From: an uncultured Clostridia bacterium
GTDB taxonomy: Bacteria > Bacillota > Clostridia > Oscillospirales > Acutalibacteraceae
NCBI GenBank assembly: GCA_947625785.1
Contig: CANQPS010000015.1
Span: 1-64,000, forward strand
Direction: 5' to 3'
DNA length: 64,000 bases
A program made the position numbers and the translations under genes. Below the pieces are notes generated by a model that saw nothing but the letters and a program-made list of their open reading frames with translations, had not been told where the DNA came from and searched no databases. Shown one piece after another: positions 51,572 to 60,490 of the stretch. The stretch's first letter is position 1. The number at the start of each line of letters is the position of its first letter.

Positions 51572-53608
51572 ATGATTGATTATGAGTTAGAATATTTAAA
51601 TTGGAAAAAACGTCAGATTGTATTACAGCAGAAATATCAGGATACCCCGCCGGGACTTACGCCGGAACAGGCAAAAGAGGAAGAAGAACATCTGCTTATT
51701 GAGTGGGATGATTATCAGGAACGCAAACGCTTTCATATTACAACTGGTGTGCATATTGAAGATGAGCCATTTGTCGGACGTTTGGAAAAGCTTGAAACGA
51801 TAAAGCGGTTGTTTGCCAGTGGAACAAGGACTATATTTTTAAGCGGCATAGGAGGTATCGGAAAGTCGGCTTTGGCACGAACCTACGGAAAGCTTCACGC
51901 CGAGGAATATGATCAAATATTACTATGGAGTTATGTCAAAGACTTGGAGCAAATTTTTGCGGACGATGAACAGTTGGGTATTTCCAATATGATTTATTCA
52001 CAGAACAAATATCGTTCTTGCCGTCGATATGCCAGAGATAAATATGATAAACTTAAGCGGATTGCAAATATTGAACGAATTTTGATAATTCTTGATAATT
52101 ATAATCGACTGGATGATTTGTGGTTTGACTCTCTTTTGGAAATTCAATGTGATTTAATTATTACAACACGGCTTAGTGCAAAGCTTTTGTCAGAAGCGGG
52201 ATATGTTGCAGTTTCAGTAAGAAGTTTTTCATGTGATGAGGATTGGCGTAATTTCTATCGACTTTATGCCCAAAAGGAACCTGATGGTCAAGAATTGGAA
52301 GCAATAGAAAATTACCGAAAATCTGTACAGGGACATACTTTGAGAATGAAGCTTGCACTGTGCAATACCGAGAAAGAATGGACAAAAGAACGAATAGCAA
52401 GGTCAATGTTTTCAAATTATCACTTGATAAGAGATGAGATACAAATTTTATGTGAGCTTTCTTATATCACACTGCACGGAATTCCAAAAGATGTATATCT
52501 TTTATGTACTAAGCAGAGTTCAGATAGTCTGAATAAGCTGGTTAATTATTCTCTGATTCAGCAACACACTGATGTAAATGGTAGGATATTCGTTTCACTG
52601 CACCCAGTTATAGCAGAATCGGTACAGTCAATGTGGCGTCCAAGCGTAAACCGATGTATTGGATTCTTACAAGAATTTGCATATTATGCCAGACAAAGTT
52701 GGTATCGCACACGTAAGGAGGATCTTTGGTTTGCTCCGCAGGTAATTGCCCTATTGAATCAGCTGCCAAAGCCAATAGCATGTAGATACTATATGTATGA
52801 ATGTTTGGCGACATTTCTTTTAGAATGGGAGTATTTCAGCGAGGCGGAGCAGATTGTGCTGCCGTTATACGAATGTGTAAGGTCATATTATGGGGAAAAA
52901 CATCAGTTTACGGCATTTATGGCAATGCGTGTAGCTACTGTCTATTACGACCAAATGTGCTTTGACAACGGTCGAATTTGGTTTACATTAAGCTATAATA
53001 TGTACAAGGAAGCTAAACCGGAAAATAATAGCTTTTATGCAGAAAAGACAGATTCATGTACGAGATTAGCCCGGGTCTATGAGTATGAGGGAAAATATGA
53101 AGATGCCCACCGCTGTCTTGATGAGGCTGTAGAGGCTATGGAGTGTTTCCGTAAGGTTACGGAAGAGGCAGATCCTGAGAGATGGCGGTATGGGCGTATG
53201 CGTTTACAATATACATATACTCGCCGTGCTTGGCTTTATCTTAAGCAGGGCGATATTGAAACGGCACAGCGTGAGTTAAAAATCGGTATCAATATGTTTC
53301 CTTTGGATGAATTTAACAGATTGGAAATAAGCCGACCTCAAGTGAGTATTTATTTAGCAAAAAGGGAGTATGAGAAAGCATTGGAAGCAGCAGCATCTGA
53401 TCTTGAGGTGTGCCTTAGATATCAAGGCGAGAGTGTCAAGATGAGTATGGGCTGTCGGGAAAGACTAGGGGACGCTCTCCGTGCTTTGGGTAAGTTGAAA
53501 GCAGCGGAAGATGAATATATACGGGTACTGTCTCTGTTGCAGGAGCGTTATCCTTATCGTACAGAGTGGATAGAACGTCTTAAACAAAAATTGGGGGAAA
53601 CTTTTTAA
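51572..53608 (+). CDS. STAND-family ATPase with NB-ARC and TPR-like repeats
   Basis: The 678-residue protein has a helical head (1-60) and then the NB-ARC core: FVGR (67-70), Walker A GIGGIGKSAL (92-101), Walker B LIILDN (171-176) and sensor-1 IITTR (196-200). A winged-helix part follows with SLHPVIAE in the place of the MHD motif. From about 400 to the end are repeated helix pairs of TPR type (YFSEAEQIVLPLYECV, YEGKYEDAHRCLDEAVEAM, LKQGDIETAQRELKIG, LGKLKAAEDEYIRVL). STAND proteins are signal-triggered oligomeric switches in regulation or in antiphage defence. No toxic effector domain is visible here, so the upstream HTH-like protein is the candidate effector. Confidence 0.85.
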   Translation: MIDYELEYLNWKKRQIVLQQKYQDTPPGLTPEQAKEEEEHLLIEWDDYQERKRFHITTGVHIEDEPFVGRLEKLETIKRLFASGTRTIFLSGIGGIGKSALARTYGKLHAEEYDQILLWSYVKDLEQIFADDEQLGISNMIYSQNKYRSCRRYARDKYDKLKRIANIERILIILDNYNRLDDLWFDSLLEIQCDLIITTRLSAKLLSEAGYVAVSVRSFSCDEDWRNFYRLYAQKEPDGQELEAIENYRKSVQGHTLRMKLALCNTEKEWTKERIARSMFSNYHLIRDEIQILCELSYITLHGIPKDVYLLCTKQSSDSLNKLVNYSLIQQHTDVNGRIFVSLHPVIAESVQSMWRPSVNRCIGFLQEFAYYARQSWYRTRKEDLWFAPQVIALLNQLPKPIACRYYMYECLATFLLEWEYFSEAEQIVLPLYECVRSYYGEKHQFTAFMAMRVATVYYDQMCFDNGRIWFTLSYNMYKEAKPENNSFYAEKTDSCTRLARVYEYEGKYEDAHRCLDEAVEAMECFRKVTEEADPERWRYGRMRLQYTYTRRAWLYLKQGDIETAQRELKIGINMFPLDEFNRLEISRPQVSIYLAKREYEKALEAAASDLEVCLRYQGESVKMSMGCRERLGDALRALGKLKAAEDEYIRVLSLLQERYPYRTEWIERLKQKLGETF

Positions 53609-53705
53609 TAAAAATCTTATAAGAATATAATTGTAAATATTTACTTTATTGCGTTTTCAGCTTTTTATGTAAATATTAATTTGTGGTAAAAAAGGAGGGA
53701 CATTT

Positions 53706-54018
53706 ATGAAAACTATGTAAAAAAATTATTTTGCGCTATGCTGGTGTGTTGTCTATCACTTGACATAACAGCCTGCGGCAGATGGAAAACGAATCTGACG
53801 GCGATACGATCAACAATAGCATTGACACGAGTGCTGAAGGCAATACTTCCGGCAGCAAAGCTGACGAAACACCATTTGTTGACGGAAAACTCTACACTGA
53901 TGAATATGATGCTAACGCTTTGTTTCGTTTCGGAATGATTCCAGCCGAGTGTGACAACGGAAAGTGGGGTTATCTCAATAAGAACGGTGACTGGGCGATT
54001 GCTCCGCAGTTCAAGTGA
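53706..54018 (+). pseudogene. Broken lipoprotein with WG repeat
   Basis: ATG 53706 follows GGAGGGA but stops after four codons. One base out of phase the sequence continues as VKKLFCAMLVCC...ITACG, a lipoprotein signal with lipobox. A second shift near 53780 then gives DGDTINNSIDTSAEGNTSGSK and CDNGKWGYLNKNGDWAIAPQF, a WG repeat, ending in TGA after a single repeat. Two frameshifts and a truncated repeat array show a dead relative of WG-repeat surface lipoproteins. Confidence 0.8.
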
Positions 54019-54122
54019 TGATTCGGAAACATTGAAGTTTCTGTTATTGCAGGATTTATTTAGCTCTTAAATTGATTTGTTTATAATCTAATTTAATAAA
54101 TTAAGAAAGGAATGTTTTAATT

Positions 54123-55673
54123 ATGAAACGAATTTTAGTTTTGTTGATGGTGTCAGTTATGTTGCTGTTTACAGCTTGCGGAAATGAGAATAACACTGAC
54201 ACCCAAATCTCGTCCGTCAGCAACTCAACTGACTCAGAAAACAATTCTTCTGTCGGTAACGTAAATAACGGCGATGTTGTGCATATCAAGACACCTGAGG
54301 ATATGCTTGCCTTAGCTGAACGTGTAAACAACGGTGAAAAAACCTTGAGTGCAGTGTTAGATGCCGACATTGATATGAGTATGATATGCGGACCGTCCAT
54401 AGGAAACTGGACACCTATCAATGGTATGGAAGGTGATTTTGATGGTAACGGTCATAAAATCAGCAATCTGTATTGCATACAAAGCAGTTCTGTTGCGCCG
54501 TTTTCTGATTTTAAAGGCAACATAAGGAATTTAGAGATAGTTGATGTAGTTATGGAATCCACAGAAAAGAAGGCAGCCGGATTACTATTAGGTTTTGGCG
54601 ACGATTCCGGCAGGGTGGTTGAAAATTGCCGTGTCAGCGGAAGCGTAAAAGGATATGAAGAAGCCGGTGGAATCACAACATACATTGGAAGAAACAACTC
54701 TATCGTAAATTCTGTTAATGAAGCACATGTAGAGGCTGGATATTATAAAGGAGGCAGCCTGTATGGCTCTGCAGGTGGTATCATATCAAGAGAGAATAAC
54801 TATAATGGTGATATGGAATATTTCAGAACGATTCGTGGGTGCATAAATAAGGGAGAGATCACCTTAAAAGGAAAATATGCAGGCGGAATTATCGGTAGTT
54901 GCAGTGATAAATTCTTAATTGAGGACTGCATAAACGAAGGCAAGGTAAATGATAATTTGGATTTGGATTTGGAAGAAGAAGGGATTGAATGTTATGTAGG
55001 TGGCATCGCAGGCGGTGTAGGTAAAAATACGATAATCAATCGATGTATCAATAAAGGTGAGATATCAGGATGCTATATTGTAGGAGGTATCGCAGGAAGC
55101 TCATACGCAATCATAAACTGTGCCAATCATGGTAATGTAAAGGCGATAGGGCGTGGTGGATATGCTTGTGGGATTAGTGCTAAAACAATACCCGGAATTG
55201 TCAACTGCTATAATACCGGTACTATCACGACAGAGTCTTTTGCTACGGGTATTGGAGGTTCCTCAAGCCAGCTGGTGGTAAATAACTATATGAGGACAGA
55301 TAAGGTTGTAAATGTCTATAATTACGGAACGGTAACTTACTCTGGCGATAAATATGTTAATTTGACGGATGTCGTTCCATGGGGCGATGATGCTTTGATG
55401 AATTCATGGTCAAGAAAAGGTTGTATTGTATCCTTAAAAGATAAAGATCATGATTCTGATCAAGAAGAGTATGGAACGGCGGAAACAGAATTTAAGAACG
55501 GAACAGTTCTTAATGAACTTAACAGTGCAGTGGAAAATATCAATAACAACATCTTTACACAATATGATGAAGTAACTAGGCTATATTTGGAGGAATCTAA
55601 AAAGGAATGTGATTACGAAATAGATAAATGGATAGCAGGAGCAGACGGTCTGCCAAAATTTGAGTGGGAATAA
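54123..55673 (+). CDS. GLUG-repeat lipoprotein
   Basis: The 516-residue lipoprotein has a lipobox (LLFTACGN, Cys about 19), a Ser/Asn/Thr-rich linker, and then a long run of GLUG-like beta-helix repeats with the signature 'YxGGIxG...xIxxCxNxGxI'. Examples are YAGGIIGSCSDKFLIEDCINEGKV, VGGIAGGVGKNTIINRCINKGEI and VGGIAGSSYAIINCANHGNV. A non-repeat C-terminal domain ends ADGLPKFEWE, as in many Clostridia surface proteins. GLUG repeats occur in adhesins and IgA peptidases; no protease motif is present. AGAAAGGA precedes the ATG. Confidence 0.82.
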   Translation: MKRILVLLMVSVMLLFTACGNENNTDTQISSVSNSTDSENNSSVGNVNNGDVVHIKTPEDMLALAERVNNGEKTLSAVLDADIDMSMICGPSIGNWTPINGMEGDFDGNGHKISNLYCIQSSSVAPFSDFKGNIRNLEIVDVVMESTEKKAAGLLLGFGDDSGRVVENCRVSGSVKGYEEAGGITTYIGRNNSIVNSVNEAHVEAGYYKGGSLYGSAGGIISRENNYNGDMEYFRTIRGCINKGEITLKGKYAGGIIGSCSDKFLIEDCINEGKVNDNLDLDLEEEGIECYVGGIAGGVGKNTIINRCINKGEISGCYIVGGIAGSSYAIINCANHGNVKAIGRGGYACGISAKTIPGIVNCYNTGTITTESFATGIGGSSSQLVVNNYMRTDKVVNVYNYGTVTYSGDKYVNLTDVVPWGDDALMNSWSRKGCIVSLKDKDHDSDQEEYGTAETEFKNGTVLNELNSAVENINNNIFTQYDEVTRLYLEESKKECDYEIDKWIAGADGLPKFEWE

Positions 55674-55754
55674 ATCGTAATGTGGGAAGACCTTGAAATC
55701 AACAAAAATATATAAGAAATGATACATAAGCGTACTAAAAAGGGGGTAAAAAAT

Positions 55755-56177
55755 ATGTTAAATAAAATGTTAAATAAAATTAAAATGTCTTTTAGACGCC
55801 TGACAGTAAAAATTTCTCTTGGGGCTGTTGTTCTCGCTTTTATCAGCCAGTATTTACCATGGTTTACAGACCGAACTCATAGTCAATCTCTATCGGAAGC
55901 TTTTGTGGAAAAGCCCCGCTACTTTGCTGGGATGCCTGTTGTGTTAATTGTAAGTCTATTATGGATAGCGGTGTGTTTTTTGCTCAATCATCCAAAGCTT
56001 ACGCTGGTAGGTATTCTGCCGCTGTTATATATATGGCTGTCCTTGATAGCAACGGCATCTAACTACAGCCTGAGTTTAGGTATCGGCTTTTTCCTGTACA
56101 CCATCATGTTAATTGTCTGCATAGTGATGGCCTTTTTAACAAAAAAGCAGAAAAATGACACATCAGGTATAAAGTAA
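55755..56177 (+). CDS. Small four-segment membrane protein
   Basis: ATG 55755 follows AAAGGGGGT, giving 140 residues. A basic amphipathic head (KMLNKIKMSFRRLTVK) precedes four membrane segments at about 19-36, 58-77, 82-101 and 107-128, then a basic tail. The head begins with a repeated TTAAATAAAATG, giving MLNKMLNK. I recognise no family. It lies between the GLUG lipoprotein and the next fragment, probably in the same transcription unit. Confidence 0.65.
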   Translation: MLNKMLNKIKMSFRRLTVKISLGAVVLAFISQYLPWFTDRTHSQSLSEAFVEKPRYFAGMPVVLIVSLLWIAVCFLLNHPKLTLVGILPLLYIWLSLIATASNYSLSLGIGFFLYTIMLIVCIVMAFLTKKQKNDTSGIK

Positions 56178-56349
56178 TAGCTGCAATATAGCATATATGT
56201 CTTTGATGGTAATTGAATAGATGTGAATATAATGCTGCAGAAAAATGATTTAAAATCAAAATCAATCATATCTTAAAATTTTTGTTGTAAGTAAGGAATA
56301 ATAAATGATATGACAAGTATATATTATTGTGTAAAAAGAGTATTAAAGC

Positions 56350-56847
56350 TTGACAAAAACTGAGTTGCAGACATTGATAGATTTTACTGTGCAGTTTGCT
56401 GGTACCAAATATGAAAGTTTGAACAATAACTGTACAACCTATGCAGTTGAGGCCTGGAATTTGGTAAATGATAAAAAACCGCTTAATGACAGCAATATTT
56501 TTAATATTGACGATTTTGACATATTCTATATCTGTTCCGATAAAACGCTTGTGCCTGACTCTATTGCATTATCAGATGTTGTAGCGATGGTGGATGAGGA
56601 AAATACTTTTTGCAATGTTGATATCAGCTGGAAAAAATCGGGGAAAGAAATGTACGACGGGACAATCATGCTCAACAAGGTGCGAGTCGTCTATTATGAG
56701 GATGGAGCCGACCCTGATGACTATGTAGATGTTGAGATCGATGCGGATAAAGGTGGATGTATTCTCGGTAATCTGGAGAAGCATAACACTTACATAATCC
56801 GAAATCGGGCAATGGAAATTGTTAATAACGATTTGATTTACAGTTAA
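56350..56847 (+). CDS. Probable N-terminally truncated cysteine-peptidase-like protein
   Basis: The frame opens at TTG 56350 right after a TAA and has no ribosome site, so the true N-terminus is probably lost. The 165-residue product contains FAGTKYESLNNNCTTYAVEAWNLVND, an Asn-Asn-Cys-Thr-Thr motif like the nucleophile helix of NlpC/P60-like or DUF4105-type peptidases. The remainder is acidic, beta-rich and lacks an obvious catalytic His partner. It may be the tail of a polymorphic surface or toxin protein, or an inactive remnant. Confidence 0.45.
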   Translation: MTKTELQTLIDFTVQFAGTKYESLNNNCTTYAVEAWNLVNDKKPLNDSNIFNIDDFDIFYICSDKTLVPDSIALSDVVAMVDEENTFCNVDISWKKSGKEMYDGTIMLNKVRVVYYEDGADPDDYVDVEIDADKGGCILGNLEKHNTYIIRNRAMEIVNNDLIYS

Positions 56848-57075
56848 GGCGGAGCGGCGGCAAAGAGCGATTCTTGCCACCGCTTTTCTGCGTAAAACGA
56901 TAGAAAAATCATATTTTTTACAAATAATTATATTGATTATATAATATCATCGTGCGCCTTTTTTAACATCATCAGTTTTTTGAAAAGGAAGTAAACGATT
57001 TTAACTGCTGGCGGTAGATTTCTTCACATCTGTGTGGTATAATATCAATGGAAGTCATACTGAAGGAGATAGAAA

Positions 57076-57633
57076 ATGGCAAACTTCACGAAGAAAGCAA
57101 TTCAAGAGTCCTTTCTGAAATTACTGATGGAACGACCTCTGTCCAAAATTACAGTGAAGGATATTGTAGCGGATTGCGGCATCAATCGAAATACCTTTTA
57201 CTACTATTTTGAAGATATACCAAAACTGATTGAAAGTATGGTTGAGGAAGATGCCGAACAGATGATTCAGTCCTATCCTACCATAGAAAAATTCGAGGAC
57301 TGTCTGGATGCGGCGATTACGCTTGCGCTTACAAAAAAGCGTGCGGTGCTGCATATCTATCACTCGGCAAACCGGGAAATCTATGAGATGTACTTATGGA
57401 AAGTCTGCGATCATACGATCAATGCTTATGTTGCATCTGTCCTGCGAGGAAAAAGCGTTCGGGAAAGCGACCTTTTCATAGTAAAAGAGTATCTGTCCGG
57501 TCTTGCTTTCGGTATCTTTTCCAGATGGCTGAAAAACGATATGAACGATGATATTCGGAGTATGCTCTCACGCCTGATGGAAATCAAAAAAGGAATGATC
57601 GAGGAGATGATTCTGGCCTGTGTGGACGAGTAA
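57076..57633 (+). CDS. TetR-family regulator of the MMPL operon
   Basis: The 185-residue protein has a TetR helix-turn-helix (FLKLLMERPLSKITVKDIVADCGINRNTFYYYFEDIPKLIESMV) and a C-terminal domain of the DhaS/TetR_C_8 type with LAFGIFSRWLKNDM. It starts after GAAGGAGA. TATAAT at 57038-57043 may be its -10 box. The gene is followed by a terminator and then the DUF308-MMPL operon in the same direction, so it is likely the local regulator. Composition is near 50% GC, unlike the backbone. Confidence 0.87.
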   Translation: MANFTKKAIQESFLKLLMERPLSKITVKDIVADCGINRNTFYYYFEDIPKLIESMVEEDAEQMIQSYPTIEKFEDCLDAAITLALTKKRAVLHIYHSANREIYEMYLWKVCDHTINAYVASVLRGKSVRESDLFIVKEYLSGLAFGIFSRWLKNDMNDDIRSMLSRLMEIKKGMIEEMILACVDE

Positions 57634-57678
57634 ATTCAGACAAATGCAATCGTTTGCCTGAAAATCGGTCATTTTTAT

Positions 57679-57713
57679 GTCCCGTGTCTGATTATCGGAC
57701 ACGGGACTTTTTG
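57679..57713 (+). terminator. Terminator of the TetR gene
   Basis: GTCCCGTGTC (57679-57688) pairs with GACACGGGAC (57698-57707), followed by TTTTT. Confidence 0.88.
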
Positions 57714-57779
57714 TGTCTGTATGCAAATCAAAACAGGACGAATATAATGTAGATAAACGAGCAAAGGAGGTTTGCTTTT

Positions 57780-58388
57780 ATGAAGATACGCTCTGTAATA
57801 CCAATGAGAATTGCGAAAATCGGATACATCGTCATATCTATCCTGTTTTGTGCCGCAGGCATTCTCTCTATCGCCGTGCCGGAACTTTCGGTGTCGATTA
57901 TCGGCGTTTGCATCGGGATCGCAATGATCCTCTTTGGCATTGTCAAGCTGATTGGGTATTTTTCAAAAGACCTATTCCGTTTGGCATTCCAGTTCGATCT
58001 GGAATTTGGGATTTTGATGATCATCCTTGGTGTGATCGTCCTTTTTAATCCCAAGAACCTGATGGAATTTATCTGCGTTGCCCTCGGTATTTCCATTTTG
58101 CTTGACGGACTGTTCAAAATTCGAATCGCCATAGATGCCAAACAGTTTGGCATCAAAAGCTGGTGGCTGATTTTGGCGCTGGCGATTGTGACCGGAGTGA
58201 TTGGCGTGTTCCTGATATATGATTCGGTCATCGGAGTGCGAACTCTATCGGTTTTACTTGGAATCACGCTTTTTTCGGAGGGCGTTTTGAATCTATATAC
58301 GGTAATCAGCACCGTCTTAATTGTTAAAAATCAATTTCCGGATGTCATTGAAACAGATACATTTGAAATTGACGGAAAGGAAAGGTGA
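57780..58388 (+). CDS. DUF308 (HdeD-like) membrane protein
   Basis: The 202-residue protein has six membrane segments in three repeated pairs, each with a 'GIxxIxxP' turn (LSIAVPELSVSIIGVCIGIAMILFG, GVIVLFNPKNLMEFICVALG, GVFLIYDSVIGVRTLS). This matches DUF308/HdeD. AAAGGAGG precedes the ATG. Its last codons overlap the MMPL gene region (GTGA). HdeD-like proteins often accompany MMPL transporters in Clostridia, with an unknown auxiliary role. Confidence 0.85.
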   Translation: MKIRSVIPMRIAKIGYIVISILFCAAGILSIAVPELSVSIIGVCIGIAMILFGIVKLIGYFSKDLFRLAFQFDLEFGILMIILGVIVLFNPKNLMEFICVALGISILLDGLFKIRIAIDAKQFGIKSWWLILALAIVTGVIGVFLIYDSVIGVRTLSVLLGITLFSEGVLNLYTVISTVLIVKNQFPDVIETDTFEIDGKER

Positions 58389-58393
58389 GTACT

Positions 58394-60490
58394 ATGCGTT
58401 TTTCAAAAGCGGTTGTAAAATACCGTATCCCGATTCTGATTTTAACCTTGGTTCTCCTGATTCCTTCGGTTTTGGGGATGATCGGGACACGCATTAACTA
58501 CGATATGCTGACCTATCTGCCGGAGGATATGGAAACCGTCATCGGTCAAAACGAGCTGATGGAGGACTTTGACAAGGGTGCCTTCGCATTCCTGATCGTG
58601 GAGGATATGCCAAACAAGGATGTGGCGGCGCTGAAAGAGCAGATTGAGCAGGTCGATCATGTGGATACCGTCCTGTGGTACGATTCCATCGCGGATCTTT
58701 CCATCCCGATGGAACTGCTGCCCGATAAAATCTACAACGAATTCAACACGGAAAACGCCACCATGATGGCCGTGTTCTTCGACAGTTCCACCTCTGCCGA
58801 CGTCACCATGGACGCGGTGCGGGAGATTCGCGGGATCGCCGGAAAACAGTGTTTCCTGTCGGGACTTACAGCTATGGTGGTAGACCTCAAGGATCTGTGC
58901 GAACGGGAGGAACCCATCTATGTGGGAATCGCCGTGGCGCTGGCGCTGGTTGTGATGCTCCTTCTGCTGGACAACTGGCTGACGCCGTTTGTCTTTCTTT
59001 TGAGCATCGGCATGATGATTCTCATCAATTTGGGGAGCAATTATTTCCTTGGGGAGATTTCCTATATCACAAAGGCGCTTTCCGCCGTTTTGCAGTTGGC
59101 CGTGACGATGGATTATTCCATTTTCCTTTGGCACAGCTACAATGAACAGCTTTTACACCACGACGAACGCAGGGAAGCCATGGCGAACGCCATTCGGGAA
59201 ACGCTGACTTCAATAGTTGGCAGTTCCATCACCACCGTTGCCGGATTTATCGCCCTTTGCTTTATGTCCTTTACCCTCGGTCGTGATCTTGGCATTGTGA
59301 TGGCGAAAGGCGTGATTTTAGGTGTGATTGGTTGTGTGACTGTGTTACCGGCCTTGATTCTCGTACTGGATAAGCCGCTGCAAAAGGCAAAGCACAAGTC
59401 GCTGATCCCAAATATGCGCAAATTCGCCAAAGGTACGGTAAAGGCTTTCCCGGTTTTTCTCTGCCTGTTTGTACTGCTGATCCCGCCTGCCCTTTACGGA
59501 TACAACCGAACCAACAACGAGACGTATTACAATCTGGCAAAGTCCCTGCCGGATGACATGGAATATGTGATCGCAAACAGCAAGCTGTCGGAGGATTTTG
59601 ACATTGCCTCGACGCATATGCTCCTTGTTGACAAAAATCTTTCGCCCAAATCCGTTCGGGACATGATGAAGGAAATGGAACAAGTGGACGGGGTCAAATA
59701 TGTGCTGGGGCTGGAATCGGTGATCGGCCCTCGTGTGCCGGAGGAAGTCCTGCCGGAATCGATTACCGGGCTTTTGAAGAGCGACAAATGGGAACTGTTG
59801 CTTCTGAACTCCGAATATCCCGTAGCGAGCGATGAAGTCGGTGCGCAGATCGAATCCCTGAATACCATCCTGAAAAAATACGATCCCACCGGAATGCTCA
59901 TCGGAGAAGCGCCCTGCATGAAGGATATGATCGACGTCACGTCCCACGATTTTGAGGTCGTCAATGCGATTTCCATTGTCGCGATCTTTCTCATTATCGC
60001 CTTGGTGGAACGCAGCGTTTCCTTGCCGTTTATTCTGATTTCGGTCATTGAACTGGCGATTTTTATCAACCTCGGTCTGCCGCATTATCTGGGGCAAAGC
60101 CTCCCGTTCATTGCGCCGATCTGCATCAGCACCATCCAACTTGGCGCGACTGTGGACTACGCCATTCTGATGACGACACGATACAAATCCGAGCGAATCC
60201 GTGGGCAGGACAAAAAGGAGGCCGTGCGGACTGCGCTGACCGCATCCATCCCGTCCATTCTGGTTTCGGGCTTCGGATTGTTCGCCGCCACCTTCGGCGT
60301 GGCGCTCTACTCAGAAATCGATATGATCAGTTCCATTTGCATGTTGCTTGCCCGTGGCGCTGTCATCAGTATGCTCTGCGTTATTTTGATCCTTCCGGCG
60401 CTTCTGCTTCTGCTGGATAAGGTCATTTGCGTCACCACGCTGGGCATGAAAAAGAAAAACAGAACCGAACAGGAGGTCCTTTTGAAATGA
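58394..60490 (+). CDS. MMPL-type RND-superfamily transporter
   Basis: The 698-residue transporter has a duplicated architecture: one membrane segment, an external domain and five or six clustered segments, twice over. The membrane blocks read LAVTMDYSIFLWHSYNE and LGATVDYAILMTTRYKSER, the GXXXDY motif used for proton relay in MMPL and SSD proteins. AAAGGTGAG precedes ATG 58394; GTG 58385 overlapping the upstream stop is a possible start. MMPL pumps export lipids or hydrophobic molecules. The next gene overlaps by four bases (ATGA). Confidence 0.9.
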   Translation: MRFSKAVVKYRIPILILTLVLLIPSVLGMIGTRINYDMLTYLPEDMETVIGQNELMEDFDKGAFAFLIVEDMPNKDVAALKEQIEQVDHVDTVLWYDSIADLSIPMELLPDKIYNEFNTENATMMAVFFDSSTSADVTMDAVREIRGIAGKQCFLSGLTAMVVDLKDLCEREEPIYVGIAVALALVVMLLLLDNWLTPFVFLLSIGMMILINLGSNYFLGEISYITKALSAVLQLAVTMDYSIFLWHSYNEQLLHHDERREAMANAIRETLTSIVGSSITTVAGFIALCFMSFTLGRDLGIVMAKGVILGVIGCVTVLPALILVLDKPLQKAKHKSLIPNMRKFAKGTVKAFPVFLCLFVLLIPPALYGYNRTNNETYYNLAKSLPDDMEYVIANSKLSEDFDIASTHMLLVDKNLSPKSVRDMMKEMEQVDGVKYVLGLESVIGPRVPEEVLPESITGLLKSDKWELLLLNSEYPVASDEVGAQIESLNTILKKYDPTGMLIGEAPCMKDMIDVTSHDFEVVNAISIVAIFLIIALVERSVSLPFILISVIELAIFINLGLPHYLGQSLPFIAPICISTIQLGATVDYAILMTTRYKSERIRGQDKKEAVRTALTASIPSILVSGFGLFAATFGVALYSEIDMISSICMLLARGAVISMLCVILILPALLLLLDKVICVTTLGMKKKNRTEQEVLLK

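Noticed and set aside
59345-60139. 264-residue reverse frame within the MMPL gene
   Set aside because: Antisense of a gene with conserved membrane motifs; the product is Asp/Arg/His-rich noise.
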